64,000 nt of DNA from Spirometra erinaceieuropaei (GCA_902702965.1 CACRXP010000030.1:1201217-1265216), one strand, 5' to 3'; positions 11,420-24,440 are shown, numbered from the stretch's first letter. The notes: a model not told the origin generated them from the letters alone. Numbers and translations are program-made.

Positions 11420-11800
11420 GAGTCATCTGAGGCAGTAGCTATGCACCGTGCGAATCCAGTGCTATGTTGTCAAAAGACGTTGACACAGGCGTTCTGACTT
11501 CCGTAGCCAACGCTAACCCCAGATGGATGTTGCACGTCATCCAAACCTTTGGTAACAGTAGGGAGGAGAGAGTGCAGTAGATACTGCGAAAGTCTACTAT
11601 CACTTTAAACTGCTTCACACGCCAGTCACCGTCCCTGCTCCGCCTTGCTGTGGAGCACATGGTAGACATCGTCGAAACTGACCATCGAACTCTCATGTAT
11701 TCAACGTAATCGACCTAGAAACATCACCTACGGCCTGTCACTCGCCATTTGCCCAACTGACCTCGACGCGCCGACCTCGTCATGCGGGTGGAGTGGGAAT
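11420..11800 (-). repeat. dispersed repeat family D, minus copy
   Basis: The minus strand from 11690 down reads GAGTTCGATGGTCAGTTTCGACGATGTCTACCATGTGCTCCACAGC and continues through the family's CGGTGACTGGCGTG, AGTGATAGTAGACTTTCGCAG and CACTCTCTCCTCCC landmarks, then into the segment shared with 10870-11010. Confidence 0.75.
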
Positions 11801-14800
11801 AAACACTGAGCCACTTGTAAATCCTGTCAATTTCTCATATTTTCATGTTTTTTATAACTGCATGGGCATTCTGATGAAGTACCGAAAACGTGTGCTCGCC
11901 AACTCGATTTTTCACGTGTAACATTCAAATATTTGTGGAACCTATGAAAATGTTGGGTCTTTAGTTGGCAAGGAAACTAAAATGCAAACTAAATGAAAAT
12001 GTTTCAGTAAGAATCTGTGCAGGTTCTTTCTGAGGGTTAATTTGCTTACGTGTGCCGAAATTCATCAACTTCGACGGATTAACCGCTGTCAGAAGACAGC
12101 CAGTAGTATACGCACCGTGTACATGAAGCTGCCTCCTGGACAATGCTCAATAAACCTACTGGTAATCTTCCGTAGGCTTTTCACAAACTTTCTAAGCTAT
12201 TCGCTAGGCAGAAGACTAAGGAAGTATATCACTGATGTTTTTGGATCCCAGGAAATTCGGTACATCACATTAGTATACACTGGCCCAAATAAACGTTTCA
12301 TGGAGGACTTTTATACACTCTTATGGAGAGTGAAGTTAGAACGTGTCAATATATCCATAAAGGAAACCTTCTCGAACAAGCACACTGTCAGATGTGCATG
12401 TGGAGTTTGTGCAGCTTATGAAAGACGCTCTACGGAGGTCCGATAGCACCCACGAATGCATTTCGCGGCCTCCAGGGCAGCAAAGGCTATTTGAGATACA
12501 TGTATCAAAAATCAGACGCCTTTGAAGACGCATCAAAGAAGGAACTCATGGTAAGTCCATTCAAATAGGGCCCAGATGGAACTCAAATGTCCAACACTTA
12601 TCCCATTAGTGTCTGGGTTTGATTTTAACCAAGAAATTTTTAGCCTTGAGCGCGGAAGAGCTCTTGTAAAGGCGACCGAAGAAAAAGGGTGACCGGTCTA
12701 GTTCCGAAAATGTGCAGCTTCCTTCAGAGAGTATTCGAATAACTATCTTTGGACATCTTTTAGAATCACAAGTTTGAAAACGTTCTACCACTCACCACAT
12801 AATTTAAGACATTATTAGAAAGCAACGTCAATAGGAATCAGTGTCGACACTTGGCTAGCAATGCGAATGCAACTCTACGTACCAAGGTGTGCAATTTGGA
12901 TTCCAAACATAAGTACGCAAAATGCTTTGAGGGAATGAAAAGAGAAGGAAAGTTTCCCAGAACCGAACACGTTCTAACCATTCAAGGTCTAAATTATTCA
13001 GACATCTCAGGCAGCGCCTTCGGATGGACACGACGCCTGTACGGAAAACAAAATTAGCTCGCAATTAAAACGCAGGAGCACGTATGCAGCATAGTTAAAC
13101 TGCTACTTCCAGTTTCCGTGATATTTTGTGAGCAATAAACTCCGCCGTGTTTACCTTTCGCATGACAAAATGTATATTTTATTCGCAGAAAATGTACTTT
13201 GCACCAATGCGAAAAAATCTATACCCTTCCATCGATGGGATGAGAAAATTGTGAGGATGGAAGATATGATTATGAACGTCCTGTAAAGACCTCAGCTTCC
13301 CACGGAAATGGCGGCTCACCAATGCTCGTTCGATTTACCTTGAAGCTCAAATCTGGGGGTTCTCAAGCAATCGCGGGACGACAAGGACGCAGTAGTGAAG
13401 GTAGAATAACAAGGTGCAGTGGCCATTTCTGACGCACTTAGTACCTTCAGGCAGCCGTATCTGACCTAACTTAGGGAAACCCAGGCAAAGCGCGCCGTGG
13501 GGGTTTCCGTGTCCAATGACGGACCTATCCTATGTGACCTTGAGTTTACCCAATCACAAGAAGCGGGACATGAGCCTGTAGTGAAGTCAGTACGCCGTTT
13601 GACCCAAGGACCGATTCAGCGACCACCCGAACCGGCTTCAAAGGCTGGGTTATTCCGGCCTACGGATGCGGCAAGACTGGCTGATTGAGACGGCTCAGCC
13701 TGCAACGACCATTCCAATCCCCCTAGCCTCTGTAGGCATTTCTCCTACACCCCAGCGCCTCTGAAGTAAACATAGACTGGACTGCCAACCGGCCTTCCTT
13801 GCCAGGAGTTGAAAATTTACAGGCAATACCTTCGAGACTGATGAATTTTCAGAAAGCATGTCGAGTCAGTCGATCACCAACCAGTGGATCAAGATTACCT
13901 GCTGCAAACTCAGATGTACTTTGTGCGCCGGACAAAACAGTTCAGAATATAGCAATTTATGAGAACAGGGGGCTATCGGGTGGATCGATTTCAACTAAGC
14001 GGAATGGGTTTCTAACACTACTCGTCTGGATAATAGGACGTGGTTGACAAAGCTGATTCATCACATTTTGCCAAACCCCTTAGGAAGACGTCGAGACACC
14101 TTACCAACTTAACCGTATGTCGCAAAGCATAAGTAAGCATAAGGCTGCGAGGAAAAAATACACGTGTAATAAAATCGACGGAATCAACAGATGACATGAG
14201 TATGGTTTTCTAATAATTAAGAACGGCCCATAAATTGATTTAAAGACTATTAACGCCCCTTAAGGGCGACCCAAAAATGGCGTTAACTGCTGTCGTGAAG
14301 TCTATTTTTGGAGGTTTAATTTACCGTTTTCCCCTTTTTGCTGGTTAAACGCAAGCGCGATGCACCTACGCGCCGCTGTGTTTACAGGGGAACCATTGTT
14401 AGCATGAACAACAATGAAGTCCCGTTGACAGTTCCTACTCACTTCCTTCAAAAAGTCATGCGGAAGCCGGAGGGTCTGAAATGTCACCGCGCACGCACAG
14501 CATCAACCGGTGTTTGTCGCGGTCAATGTACGCAATTATTGTCGAAACAGGCAAAAACAATCCATTTTAACGTCGCATTGCTGAGAACAGCCCTCTCGCC
14601 CCCCCTCCCCACCTGTGTTGGCTTGGTCTACGGAAGTTCAACGTGCATGTCTGAAAATGTTTATCGCCAGCATCTAGATGAGAACTAGTTAAAAAGAGAT
14701 AAAATTTGGAAAACTTTACCATTGTTAGAATATTTGGATCAGTAGGCAGAGAGAGAGAAAGAATGGGCTCACCGCATGCGTACCACCATTCTCTAGGGAT

Positions 14801-16429
14801 GATGACAAAACAGCAGGAACGAACAGCGTTTGTTCGGATGTTGCCGAGCACAGGCGGCGGTGGAAAAATTTTCAGTTTAGTATTCACAACTAATGGATGC
14901 AATTCTATCCTAAATGCGTATGCAAGGAAGTCGGATAAATGAACATTATTTGAAATTGGGGATATTCCTGTCCTATATCGGAAGTCAGGGGGTGTTGTGT
15001 GTACATGTTGATTAGACACCTGATATTTTCTCAAATCCAAGTGTGAGTTCAAATGAATGATCTTATCAGGATTCTGACGACAGACGAAAAATGACTTTCT
15101 TATCAGTATATCCACATACAGAAATTAGCGCACATAAGTAGCGCGGATCGACGCAGGAGGAATGATGCCCGATCAAAATCCTGCTACTTGAAGCTGATGA
15201 CTTTTCTCAAGCGAGGAAATACATCTAAAAAGGGCATGTGACATGCCTCAGACCATGTCCACAAGTCCAGGTATCGTCAGCAGAGGTAGGGACTATTTTA
15301 AGTGGTGTCCATGGATCTATTCTGGCTGCCGGACAGAAATGAACCTTTTCTGTGCGACTAAAAGAGTTGAAAATCCCTTTCATTGGAAGCTGTCATATGT
15401 GAGTTAAGATACTTTCAACATACTTAGATGGGCCTCGGCGTTGACATCATTTTGGTTTCTGAAAGTTTTCCTGACAAAGTTCCGCCAACTATCTCTGGGT
15501 TCGTTTGCCCCTCCAGTTCCAGTGACTGACAGCGTCCGATCAACTGAGTATATGTTTATACACCTTTTGAAATGACTACTGTCAGTAGAGGACTTTACCG
15601 CTAAAGGATGATCCAACCACATTTTACAGCTCCATCGAAGAGATTACTCATCGGACCTAAGTAACTATGGCATCATGAATACAAATTTTTGGCTGTTTGG
15701 GTGAATTAGTACCAAACGTGAGAAGTGGAGGTTTATTGCTTTCAGTCCACTTTGTTTTCGGAGTTAGGACGCGGAGGATCCCGTTTTGATGATTTCGTGG
15801 TATTTCGTCTGAGGTTAATTTGGCCGACGTCTGGCTCATCTCATGCTTCCGTGGCCATTCTGTTTCCAGGTGACCAAAAACGTCAAAATGCGTGGGTTTG
15901 GACTCAAGCGCAGCATTTATTGCAGAATTTTATTCCAACCTCTGCGTGCCGGAAGGGGTTTGCGAACTACTCAGCTTGGTCGGAGGGGATCTTGCGATCG
16001 GTGAAAAACTACATGCATCCCGCCGACCGCCAGCTTCACCACTGCCTACACTAGCATGATCACTACAGCTCTCACCAATTGCGATGCAGACTCGATCCCG
16101 ACCCGTCCTCGTTGCGATCGCATCATTACATCACGCATCGGTCTGATAGGACACTTACTGATCCGTCGCACTGAGACCAGCAAATCATTGCCTTGAAACC
16201 CAACCTACACCCGCCGCACTTGTGTCGACTGTCGGCACTGCCCACATGCATTCAGTCACAACGTGGACCTACTCGACCACGCGTACCTCCACGAAAATCT
16301 GCGATAAAAACCGTGGACAAAACCCCGCCAATACACATCTTCATATTATCCGACAACACCAAAAACGAACTCGTTTCACACCGTCCACTACAAGCACAAA
16401 ATAGGCACCTCTCACGTAAGTACAATGCG
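11801..16429. other. long stretch without recognisable gene
   Basis: No exon or element domain recognised. The longest open frames are 182 codons on the minus strand (14567-15115) and 134 codons on the plus strand (12042-12446). Neither has a recognisable domain or repeated similarity elsewhere in the window, and the first is overlapped by plus-strand open frames. Treated as non-coding. Confidence 0.4.
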
Positions 16430-17120
16430 TGTTCTCTGGCTCCTACACAAGGTGCTATTCTCACACATGTGAGATACGAGCCGCCCACTCCTCTTGTGTG
16501 AAAATCTATGTGTTTTGCGGGGAACGGCTGACCGAGGCTGTCAGCCACTTGACTGTTTCGGAGGCTCGACTGGTGCACGAGAGAGGCCGATTGTGGGGAT
16601 TTTACTTCCACGGCATTTCAACGTATTTCCCAATATAACAAAACTGACGCGCCTGAAGCTAGCAGGACGCGCTAAGCCTCATGGCTTGGAAGGTTGTCAA
16701 CTAACGGTACAACACAGACATCGCAGGCAGACCTGTCTGTGCCCTTGTCGAGTGACTCAATGATTCCTTCTTGATGTCGCCTCTGTGGCACTCTCACGCA
16801 TGCTAGGTCCGAGCCGTCTACTCCCATTGTGCCAAAACATGTTATTTTGTGCTGGAGGCTAGGTCGCGTGTAGGGCACTCGCAGACGGGCCGTTTGGGCC
16901 CGTCAGCCACTGACGCCCAATCCCCGCATTAAATGACTGACTAATTTTGACAGTGAACTGGTGCTGGCGAGAGGGAAGCGAGAGTGAGGTCGACTTTGGT
17001 GACTCCGCCTCCACGGCATTTAGCGCATGTTCCTTACCATGAACAACCTCATGCGCCTCTAAACTATCTGTGACTTGGAGGGCTGCCAATCGACGGGATA
17101 ACCCGATCGGAGGATCAGGC
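16430..17120. repeat. two diverged tandem GC-rich repeat units
   Basis: The units about 16440-16760 and 16790-17110 share landmarks in the same order: a GAGATACGAGCCGCCCACTCC or GGTCCGAGCCGTCTACTCC block, TGTCAGCCACTTGAC or CGTCAGCCACTGACG, a CTGGTGC...GAGAG block, a CTTCCACGGCATTT or CCTCCACGGCATTT block, and CTTGGAAGG or CTTGGAGGG with a nearby TCAACTAACGG or CAATCGACGG. They lie just upstream of a family D copy, and related sequence appears near 42.75 and 43.1 kb, so they may be part of a longer element. Confidence 0.55.
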
Positions 17121-17141
17121 TACAACGGCTCCTTCTGGATG

Positions 17142-17620
17142 GCAGTTCGACTGTCAGTTCCGACGATGTCCACCGTGTGCTACACAGCAAGGTGCCGCAG
17201 GCACTGTGGCTTACGCGTGAATTAGCTTATGATGATAGTAAACTTGCGCAGCATCTACCGCACTCTCTCTTCCCCGCTTCACACCTGGACCCGGCATCAA
17301 GACAGAGCCATGAAGACCGGAGGTGGGGACGGGCGCAGGTGGCTTGCACGGCCGGACCCGCATCTAGGCCTTCCACCACACCCACCGATACACAACATAC
17401 AATTGACCAGGATTTTTCACCAACAACATCCCAACAGGAGTCAGAAGGACGAGAATGACTAGACAGCCATGCCCACCACCTGTATACTTAGCGGGAACGT
17501 AAGCGCATCTACCGGCAGGGAACCTGGTGTAAGAGAACTGCCAGCGCATACCAGGCTGCGAGGGCCAGGGTTTGCTGAGGCTGGTATAGCAAACGTTTTC
17601 AGACCTTTTACTCCTTCTGG
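17142..17620 (+). repeat. dispersed repeat family D, long copy with type A 3' half
   Basis: Starts at GGCAGTTCGACTGTC and carries GACGATGTCCACCGTGTGCT, AGCAAGGTGCCGCAGGCA, TTGCGCAGCATCTACCGCAC, GGACGGGCGCAGGTGGC and ACCAGGATTTTTCACCAACA. Its 3' part (about 17465-17610: CGGGAACGTAAGCGCATCTACCGGCAG, CATACCAGGCTGCGAGG) matches 61510-61650, so the unit is at least 480 bp. Short open frames here are not protein-like. Confidence 0.8.
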
Positions 17621-17794
17621 ATAAGACCTCTATGACATCCCCAGTCTGTTGAGATCCGAGTCCCTTTGTTGTTTCGCTAAAAAGCTGGTCCATCGGGCAC
17701 AAATCGAGAATGTATGCCACACGAAGTTGGCTTTATATCAGTCACGTCCTCCAATCCCGACTCTAGCCTTTCTGACTTTGTCCTGCCGCTGGGC

Positions 17795-18100
17795 CCGACA
17801 GTTCGACGGTCGAGTTTGACGATGTTCACACCGTGTGCTCCACAGCAAGATCAGGAGCGGTGACTTGCGCGTGAATTAGTTTAAATCTATAGTGAACTTT
17901 CACAGCATCTACCACACTCTCTCTTCCCCACTCCCCACCTGGGTCAGGCGTCAAATCAGGGTCAAGAAGACCAGAGGTGGATGAGGAAGGACAGAGTTCG
18001 GTAGATGCAGGACAAGTCTACTATCACTACAAACTAATTAGCCCGCAAGTTAACGTCCCTATGCCCACCTTGCTGTGGCACACACCATGGACAGTATCGG
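17795..18100. repeat. family D copies in head-to-head inverted pair
   Basis: 17795-17965 is a + copy (GACAGTTCGACGG, TGACGATGTTCACACCGTGTGCTCC, CTTTCACAGCATCTACCACACTCTCTCTTCCCC). From about 17968 the sequence turns into a minus copy that runs back through the same landmarks to 18100 (GTAGATGCAGGACAAGTCTACTATCACTAC, CACCTTGCTGTGGCACACACC). The join sits near 17965, making a long hairpin-capable block. Confidence 0.75.
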
Positions 18101-19000
18101 GTCCCAATAGACACACAAAAAACGAACTAGTGAATACTGGGTCTTAGAGTACTAAAAACCTTCAGCAGCATCTGTGTACATTTCTTAGCTAACGTGATAA
18201 GATCGAACACTGGCCTCAATGAAAGAAAAATGCTTTGTTGTTTTTTAATTTCCTCAGAAAGCAACTGCGAACTTGGAGTAGGTCAGTATATTCTAAGGTC
18301 TGTAGGCGCAGACCGAGACTGATGTATGAATATTCGGGCCGAATTCCATCACCCACAGAGGGATGACCGCGTAATATTCGTTAACTGCCGACGGGCCCTA
18401 GTGGTATATTTTAGCGTTAAAGGATACCATACTAGTAGCGCAGGTACCAGTCAGCAATTAATTTCCGCAGAAATAAGAAAACAACAGCTTCTAAACGGGA
18501 GTACCTACCAGAAAGCCTACTAGAAATGTTGCGGGACCCAAAGCTGTGCCATTCGGAGGCAGAATATCTGCGGAACACACGTGTCTGTGCTTTTAACTAG
18601 TACCTGTGTTGCTGGTATGCTATCCTGTAACTCTAAAACAAATGTTTGTTCAGTACGCAACCTTATATAAGTTACGTTCACTGTTTGCGCGATTCGCGCC
18701 ACCAATATGCGCTAACAACATGACTCATTTCAGTGCATATACGACACTGTTTACTCGCATCCACAAAGACTTACTGATAGCTGTCAGTTGAAATAGTAGA
18801 AAAGTAATCGCAGAATAAAACGTATGTATTTGTCGTGCGGCATCTGACTTCAACAGTATACAACAGACACGAATATCTGAAATAGGGAAAAAGCGTTGCT
18901 TCGAGTCCCTTAACTATGTCCTCCGCTTTTTTCTCCCCTCGTACATCTAAATAATCCCTGTTGTGGTATACTACCCTCCACCTCGTGAGGAAACCTTGCC
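18101..19000. other. no recognisable feature
   Basis: No gene or repeat recognised. Confidence 0.4.
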
Positions 19001-19180
19001 TAGCCGCTATCTTGACGTTCCTTGCGTGTGAACGTGTTTCCGCATCGTGCTCTCCTCCTCAAATTCTTCAAACAGTTTTCAGTCGTTGATTATCAGGGTA
19101 TCATCAGCTTGCCAGTTTCATGGATGGCCGGCCGCTGCATCTGGAAACTGACTTAGGTTTCGTGACCAAACAGCAGCATA
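19000..19180 (-). pseudogene. possible small RT scrap next to the RTE-like element
   Basis: On the minus strand around 19120-19050 the frame reads WQADDTLIIND, a stop, then KLFEEFEEEST. ADD followed by LI resembles the Y/F-x-D-D motif of RTs but differs from the expected continuation of the neighbouring element, so it may be another inserted fragment or chance. Confidence 0.3.
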
Positions 19181-21480
19181 ACGTAGATTTATAAACTCTC
19201 CGATGATACGTCATCTGCCTCAGACGAGAAGTTTTGCCGCCGTTGATTGAGAAGGTGGCCTTCCGTTCTATAGGCGATGCGGATCTCGGGACATTCGTCA
19301 CGGTAAGCGTTCATCAGCATGGCAGAGAACATAAGAGTGAAGAGGGTGGGCGCCAGAACGCATTCCTGCTTCACACGATTGGTCACTGCGAATGCCTCTG
19401 AGACAGCTCCGTTGTCCATGACCCGCTCCATCATGCCGTCGTGGAGCTGACGCACCATCTGAGCGAATCGCTCGGGACAGCCGAATTTCCGCATGATCTT
19501 TCACAATCCTCCACGGTTCACCGTGTCGAAGGCTTTCGTCAGATCCACGAAGTTAGAATGAAGTAGTGTTCGCCTCTCCTGGTACTTCTCCTGAAGCTGA
19601 CGGGCGGCGAAGATCATGTCATGGACCCGCGATGACGGCGGAAGCCGCACTGGATTTCCGGCAGAAGACCCTGATCCAGATGATTATTCAGAAGATTGAG
19701 GAGGATGCGAGCGAAGATCTTCCCGGCGATGTTCAGCAAGGAGACGCCACGGTGATTGCCGCAGACTTGGCGGTTTCCTTTTCGCTTATATAGGTGCACG
19801 ATTGTTGCGTCCTTGAAATCTTGCGGGACTTTACCTTGGCGCCACATCTCCTGGAAGAGCGCAGTCAGGTGATCCATCAGTTGGGAACCTCCGTGCTTGT
19901 AGACCTCAGCAGGGATTGTGTCCGATCGGGGTGCTTTCCCGCTGGAGAGCTGCTGCACGGCCGTGATGGTTTCCTGGAGCGATGGCGGAAGGTCGAGGTC
20001 CACGTTGGTCTCCACTTGCGACAAATGGGCGATGGCGACGTCGGAGATGGCGGAGGGGCGGTTGAGGACGCCTCGGAAATGCTCGGCCCATCTCTGTAGA
20101 ATTTGTGTCTTCTCAGTCAGGAGGGTGCTACCGTCGGTGCTGAGAAGAGGAGCAGTGCCCTTCGTCGGCGGACCGTAGACAGCTTTGATCGCGGAGAAGA
20201 AGTTCTTCCATTCGTTGCGCTCCGCGTATCCTTGGATCTCCTCAGCTTTGCGAGCAGTCCAGGCGTCCTGCATCTCGCGCAGTCGTTGCTGAAGATGGCG
20301 CCGACTGCGGTAAAAGGCAGCTCTGTTGTCGACAGTGGGGTGGTCTACGTAGGCTTTGTGTAGGCGGTTCTTCTCGGCGAGCAGATTGCCGATGGCGGCG
20401 TCGTTGTCGTCGAACCAGTCCTGATGTTGGCGGCGTGGGCGACCGAGGACGGCGAGCGCCGTCGCCTGGACCGTGTCTCGCAGTTGACACCAGCGGTTCT
20501 CCACGGAGGCGTTCTCGGCAGCGGCGGCAGCGGCGGCAGCGATAGGAGGGTTGTCTAGCCGTTGAGCCAGCTCATTGCTGAAATGAAGATGGTGAGCGGG
20601 CAAAGACAACAAGGCAATATTTAGCTTACCTGGGGGTCGCTTACCTTGTGGTCTACTGCGAGGCTGTAGGCGAATACGCATCTTCGAGATGACGAGGTGA
20701 TGGTCGGTCCACCCGTCAGCGTCCGCAATCGCCTTCGTCACCAGCACGTCCCGCTGATCTCGCTTCCGGACGAGGACATAGTCCAGCAGGTGCCACTGAC
20801 GAGACCGAGGATACCGCCAGGTGGCCTTCTTTCGCATCGGCAGGCAAAAGATGGTGTTAGTCAGGATGAGTCTATGTTCTGCGCAGGTGCGGAGAAGGAG
20901 CAGGCCATTGTCGTTGGAGCCGTTGAGACCATGAGGACCTAGTACTCCTCTCCAGGCAGCATGGTCTGTGCCGACGCGGACGTTGAAGTCACCGAGGACA
21001 CTCAACTTATCTGCCTTCGACACAGTCATCAGGAGGGCGTGCAGGTCCTTGTAGAATTCGTCCTATGCGGCGTCAGGGCTGGTCACCGGCCGAGCGCAAG
21101 CGCTGACGTTGGTAGCGGATTTGCCTCCCCGAAGAGGCAGGGGGAGGCTCATCAGACGATCGTTGATGCCCTGCAGCAGACAGGACAGTCGTCCCACGAT
21201 GTCGTTCAGATAACGAAGGCGACACCCGCGTCTCGTCGTTCTGTCCTGGGCGACCGCTCCAGAAGAAGGTGTAGCCGGCACCCACCTACTCCAGGTGGCC
21301 TTGTTCTGAAAACCGGGTCTCTCTGAGTGCGGCGATATCCATCTTGTAGCGCGCCAGTACCCGAGTCACTAGCACCGTCTTACGTTCCGGTCAGTCGCTC
21401 CTCGGATCATCTAAAAGGGTACGAACATTCCAGGCTGCCAGCGTAAGCGGACTCACCCTACCAGTTTGGCGAGTAGGGCG
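19180..21480 (-). pseudogene. RTE-like non-LTR retrotransposon: endonuclease and partial RT, broken
   Basis: The minus strand from about 21465 reads LAAWNVRTLLDDPRSD, a stop, then MDIAALRETRFSEQG: the start of an exonuclease III-like endonuclease. After a frameshift near 21285 it reads GAGYTFFWSG, then an in-frame stop at 21063-21065. The following 471-residue open frame (21029-19614) holds GDFN (residues 13-16), LLDYVLV (81-87) and TDHH (108-111) of the endonuclease, an Ala run and connector, and the first RT blocks ([40 protein letters not shown]). A frameshift at about 19614 moves it into another frame (DLTKAFDTVN, MRKFGCPERFAQMVRQLHDG, VLAPTLFTLMFSAMLM) to about 19190, where the family's F-A-D-D box is deleted or garbled. 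It is 3' truncated and inactive. RTE-like is inferred from the endonuclease/RT style. Confidence 0.9.
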
Positions 21481-21490
21481 GCGGCGGGAG

Positions 21491-21535
21491 NNNNNNNNNN
21501 NNNNNNNNNNNNNNNNNNNNNNNNNNNNNNNNNNN
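21491..21535. other. assembly gap (45 N)
   Basis: Run of N next to the 5' end of the RTE-like element. Missing sequence may hold part of that element. Confidence 1.
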
Positions 21536-22210
21536 AATGGGCAGGAAGAGGAAGAGAATGAAGGTTGTTGTTTCTGCTTTGATTGTTTCGACTTTTTTTG
21601 TCTGCGGACACGGTCAGCCTACAGACAGCGTGGCTACTGGAAATTTTTACGGCACCTTTCCTAACCCCTCCCCTTGCGGGCACCCCATGCCTCCCTAAAT
21701 AGGGCTGCTCGGCTGTCCCAGACGACTGCCGAACTCTACTATGGGCCACGGACTTGGTTTAATGGAAGACCGATCCGAAATAGCCTGCAACCTGGGTTTA
21801 TTTGTCACGTAGTTTCCTGCGGAGGTCCAGACGGAGCCTCGTCTCGACGATGCCTACGCAAAAATTTATCCGGCCAACGGGGTCCACATTACCGTGTGGG
21901 CAGGCGCACGCACGGATACCCTCACTTGGTTTAGCCCGCTGGTCGAGGCGGCTACCGGGGTGTGACCACCTGGCAGAGCCCAGCTTCGGGGAGCCATCTG
22001 TGAGAGTTGGGCGCCAACAAATGGACACTAGGCGAAGTCTGCACTTGCAAGCAAGTGAGGGACCTACTACGACCATCACATGAACCCACCGCTGGACACC
22101 CTTACACCCCGCCTGTCATGTAGCCCACTCTTGGAGGGTAGGTTCAATTGCCCTGTGTCCCAGTACAAGGAAGGGGATCCTCCCCACCGCCGAAGAGGGA
22201 CGTACGAAAC
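21536..22210 (-). mobile_element. probable 5' leader of the RTE-like element
   Basis: GC-rich sequence directly upstream (in element orientation) of the endonuclease start, with several short overlapping open frames but no domain. Composition changes to AT-rich after about 22230. Its assignment to the element is inferred from position only. Confidence 0.4.
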
Positions 22211-23309
22211 CTGCGCGAAAACGGCTACTTACAACAGACATCTATGCTGAGAAGACCCACGAACGTGTACATTGTATTTCTAAATATTTTTCTACCATGA
22301 TTTTTCTGTAATACAGAAACGTGGAGTTTTTGTAAAACACACCCGTCTCGCTTAATTAACCTGCAATACGAACGAGGAGTACCCAATAGCAATAACTAGT
22401 AGACTGTTATAATGGTATACGGTGATATAAAGACAGCACATGTAAGCAAGTGTTGCCACATACGTATGCTAAGAGTTGCTTACACTAGTTCTTCAGTATC
22501 CTGACTTATAGATACCGCGGCGATGTACACAAGTGGCCATAGTCGGCATCTGGCCAATATCCCCATATCGACATGTCGAAATCGACTAGACATCTAATCG
22601 ATATGCCCTTGTTGCCCTGGGTGCGTTGCATGGTAATTCTGATTCTGCGAAAAGGAACCGTGCGTAGGGCGCAGATAACATTGCCTTAGGCAATCTGACC
22701 GGGGAATGAGGACCAAAGCCGGAGCTGCTGGTACACTTCCATTGAGTTGTTAGCAGAATACTTTCAGGAAAGTGCCAAAGAGAATTTTTCTACCAATAGT
22801 CTTATTTTAAGTCCTTAGAGGGCACTATCCTACCAGACCTAACATTGAGAAAACTGACAAAATACAGAAAACGTGGACAGTAAGAGTGGAATCCTGGTGA
22901 AGATTACCGGCGAGTGGGGTGGGGCGACTTAAACATACGAGTCAATATGACCCAAATGATTTGTCTCGGGTTTTTTAGGGAACACCAGGCGTTTTTTGAA
23001 GGACATGATCCTTGGACTGAAAAAATGGGGATATTTGCCGATAGGCCATGGCAAGCGAAACCCCTTGGGAAAGGCTAAATGGGAAGGGATAGGGTAATTT
23101 GGCGGTAGCGTCCTTAATTCCCAGTGGTCCTTTCAAAGTCACGGAGCGATGAGAAAAACAAAGGGCTAAAAAGGTTAGTCATAAGATAAAGGCGCAGTCT
23201 TCGCTTACAGGCAGATAGACTACCGATCTACTATCGATTGATGGATTATCCTAAAGTGGGGTACACGGAAAAAAGAGCGTTTGCGGTTGGGAGAAGATGG
23301 AGAAACTAC
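22211..23309. other. no recognisable feature
   Basis: AT-richer sequence without recognised coding or repeat signal. Confidence 0.4.
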
Positions 23310-24440
23310 GAGGATTCTATAGACGAAATACAGGGGTAAGGACTGAAGTCCGAGGCAGATTTAGGTTATTATCAATACGAAAAAGGGGGCAGAGGTCAGA
23401 TTCTAGCACTTTAACCCACATAAAATTTAAGTTAGTAAGCTGCCATCTGTTTGAGTAGGAAGCAGTTGGCTGTCGTCCTTCTAGTAAAATTAAACCCAAT
23501 ATTTGCAGCAATATTTAAGAATTGGAAGGATAAACATCCGACATGGCCGTAAGTTGATTTCGGAAGGGTAGAAGGTATGCACAGTAAAGCCACAAATATC
23601 GGCACCTCTAGTCGAAATTCCATCGATGTGCAGCACGATGTCCAGACGGCTGGTGTGGTTTACGTCAAGGTCCTTGATGGTACAACATTCCTTCATGGGG
23701 CTGGTTGAGACAGGTTCTCAGGTCCAAAGCGCATGTAGCGACTTTTAGGAGGAAATAATTCATTGCCCGACAGCGCAAGTAAGTCAGTATACACCTGTTC
23801 CAAGCAACTTTGCGCCACAGACTTAAAGAAAAAACATACCTATTTGAGATCATCAGCGTATATAGCACATTGGGCGTGTTTAATTGCCGATGAAATATCT
23901 TTAATGTGAAGCACATTATTGAGGGGTTTAATAGGATCAAAATAAACGACGACCTCAGATAGGTCATTTACGAAGGACAAATGGCACTTTCGGAAGAGAT
24001 GCCGGGCAGGAGATCATGTTGAGAAGAGTTAGAAACTTGCTTTATTATGCAAAAATCTTTAGTGATAATCCCAATTGTCTTCTCCAACAACTTTTCGACG
24101 CTTCAATACTTTTGAACATCAGAACGAATATTGGAATAATAACTTAAATTTTGCAATAATTGGGAAAGAAATCATTATCAAGGAAGACGGTAAAGAATCA
24201 GCTCAGCGAAGTAGGAACACCTCTTAGCCATTTAACAAAGGAGTTCAGGGTTTTGTCTGTTCTAAATGGCTACAAGTTCATAAGTTGGTTTATCTGCTTC
24301 TGAATACTTGAAAGGGAAAAATTAACGGCGGTGAGGAGAGCAACAGACAACGGAGGAAATGAGGGATTGGAGTCCGTTTCAGAGACAATATGATTGGTTA
24401 GGAAAGATTTCAACAATTCTACTTTGTCTGATTACTCTGT
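23310..24440 (-). pseudogene. CR1-like LINE reverse transcriptase remnant
   Basis: Minus-strand blocks in order: SDKVELLKSFLTNHIVSETD (connector before the RT, near 24430-24370), IRSDVQKY (about 24120), KLLEKTIGIITKDFCI with SSQHDLLPG (about 24090-23990), a run related to the Y-A-D-D region (ALYADDLK-like, about 23860), ECCTIKDLDVNHTSRLD (about 23690-23640), RPCRMFILPILKYCC (about 23540) and WQLTNLNFMWVKVLESDLCPLFRIDNN (about 23450-23370). Each block has a clear counterpart in the RT at 62058-63500. Many frameshifts and stops show it is an old dead copy of that family. Confidence 0.85.

Noticed and set aside
12042..12446. 134-codon plus-strand open frame with CACGVCAAYERR
   Set aside because: No family resemblance, no splice context, and no second copy in the window.
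14567..15115. 182-codon minus-strand open frame
   Set aside because: No recognisable domain, overlapping open frames on the plus strand, and amino-acid composition like random translation.
20501..20560. Alanine/GCG repeat as an independent microsatellite
   Set aside because: It is the coding Ala run in the connector of the RTE-like element.
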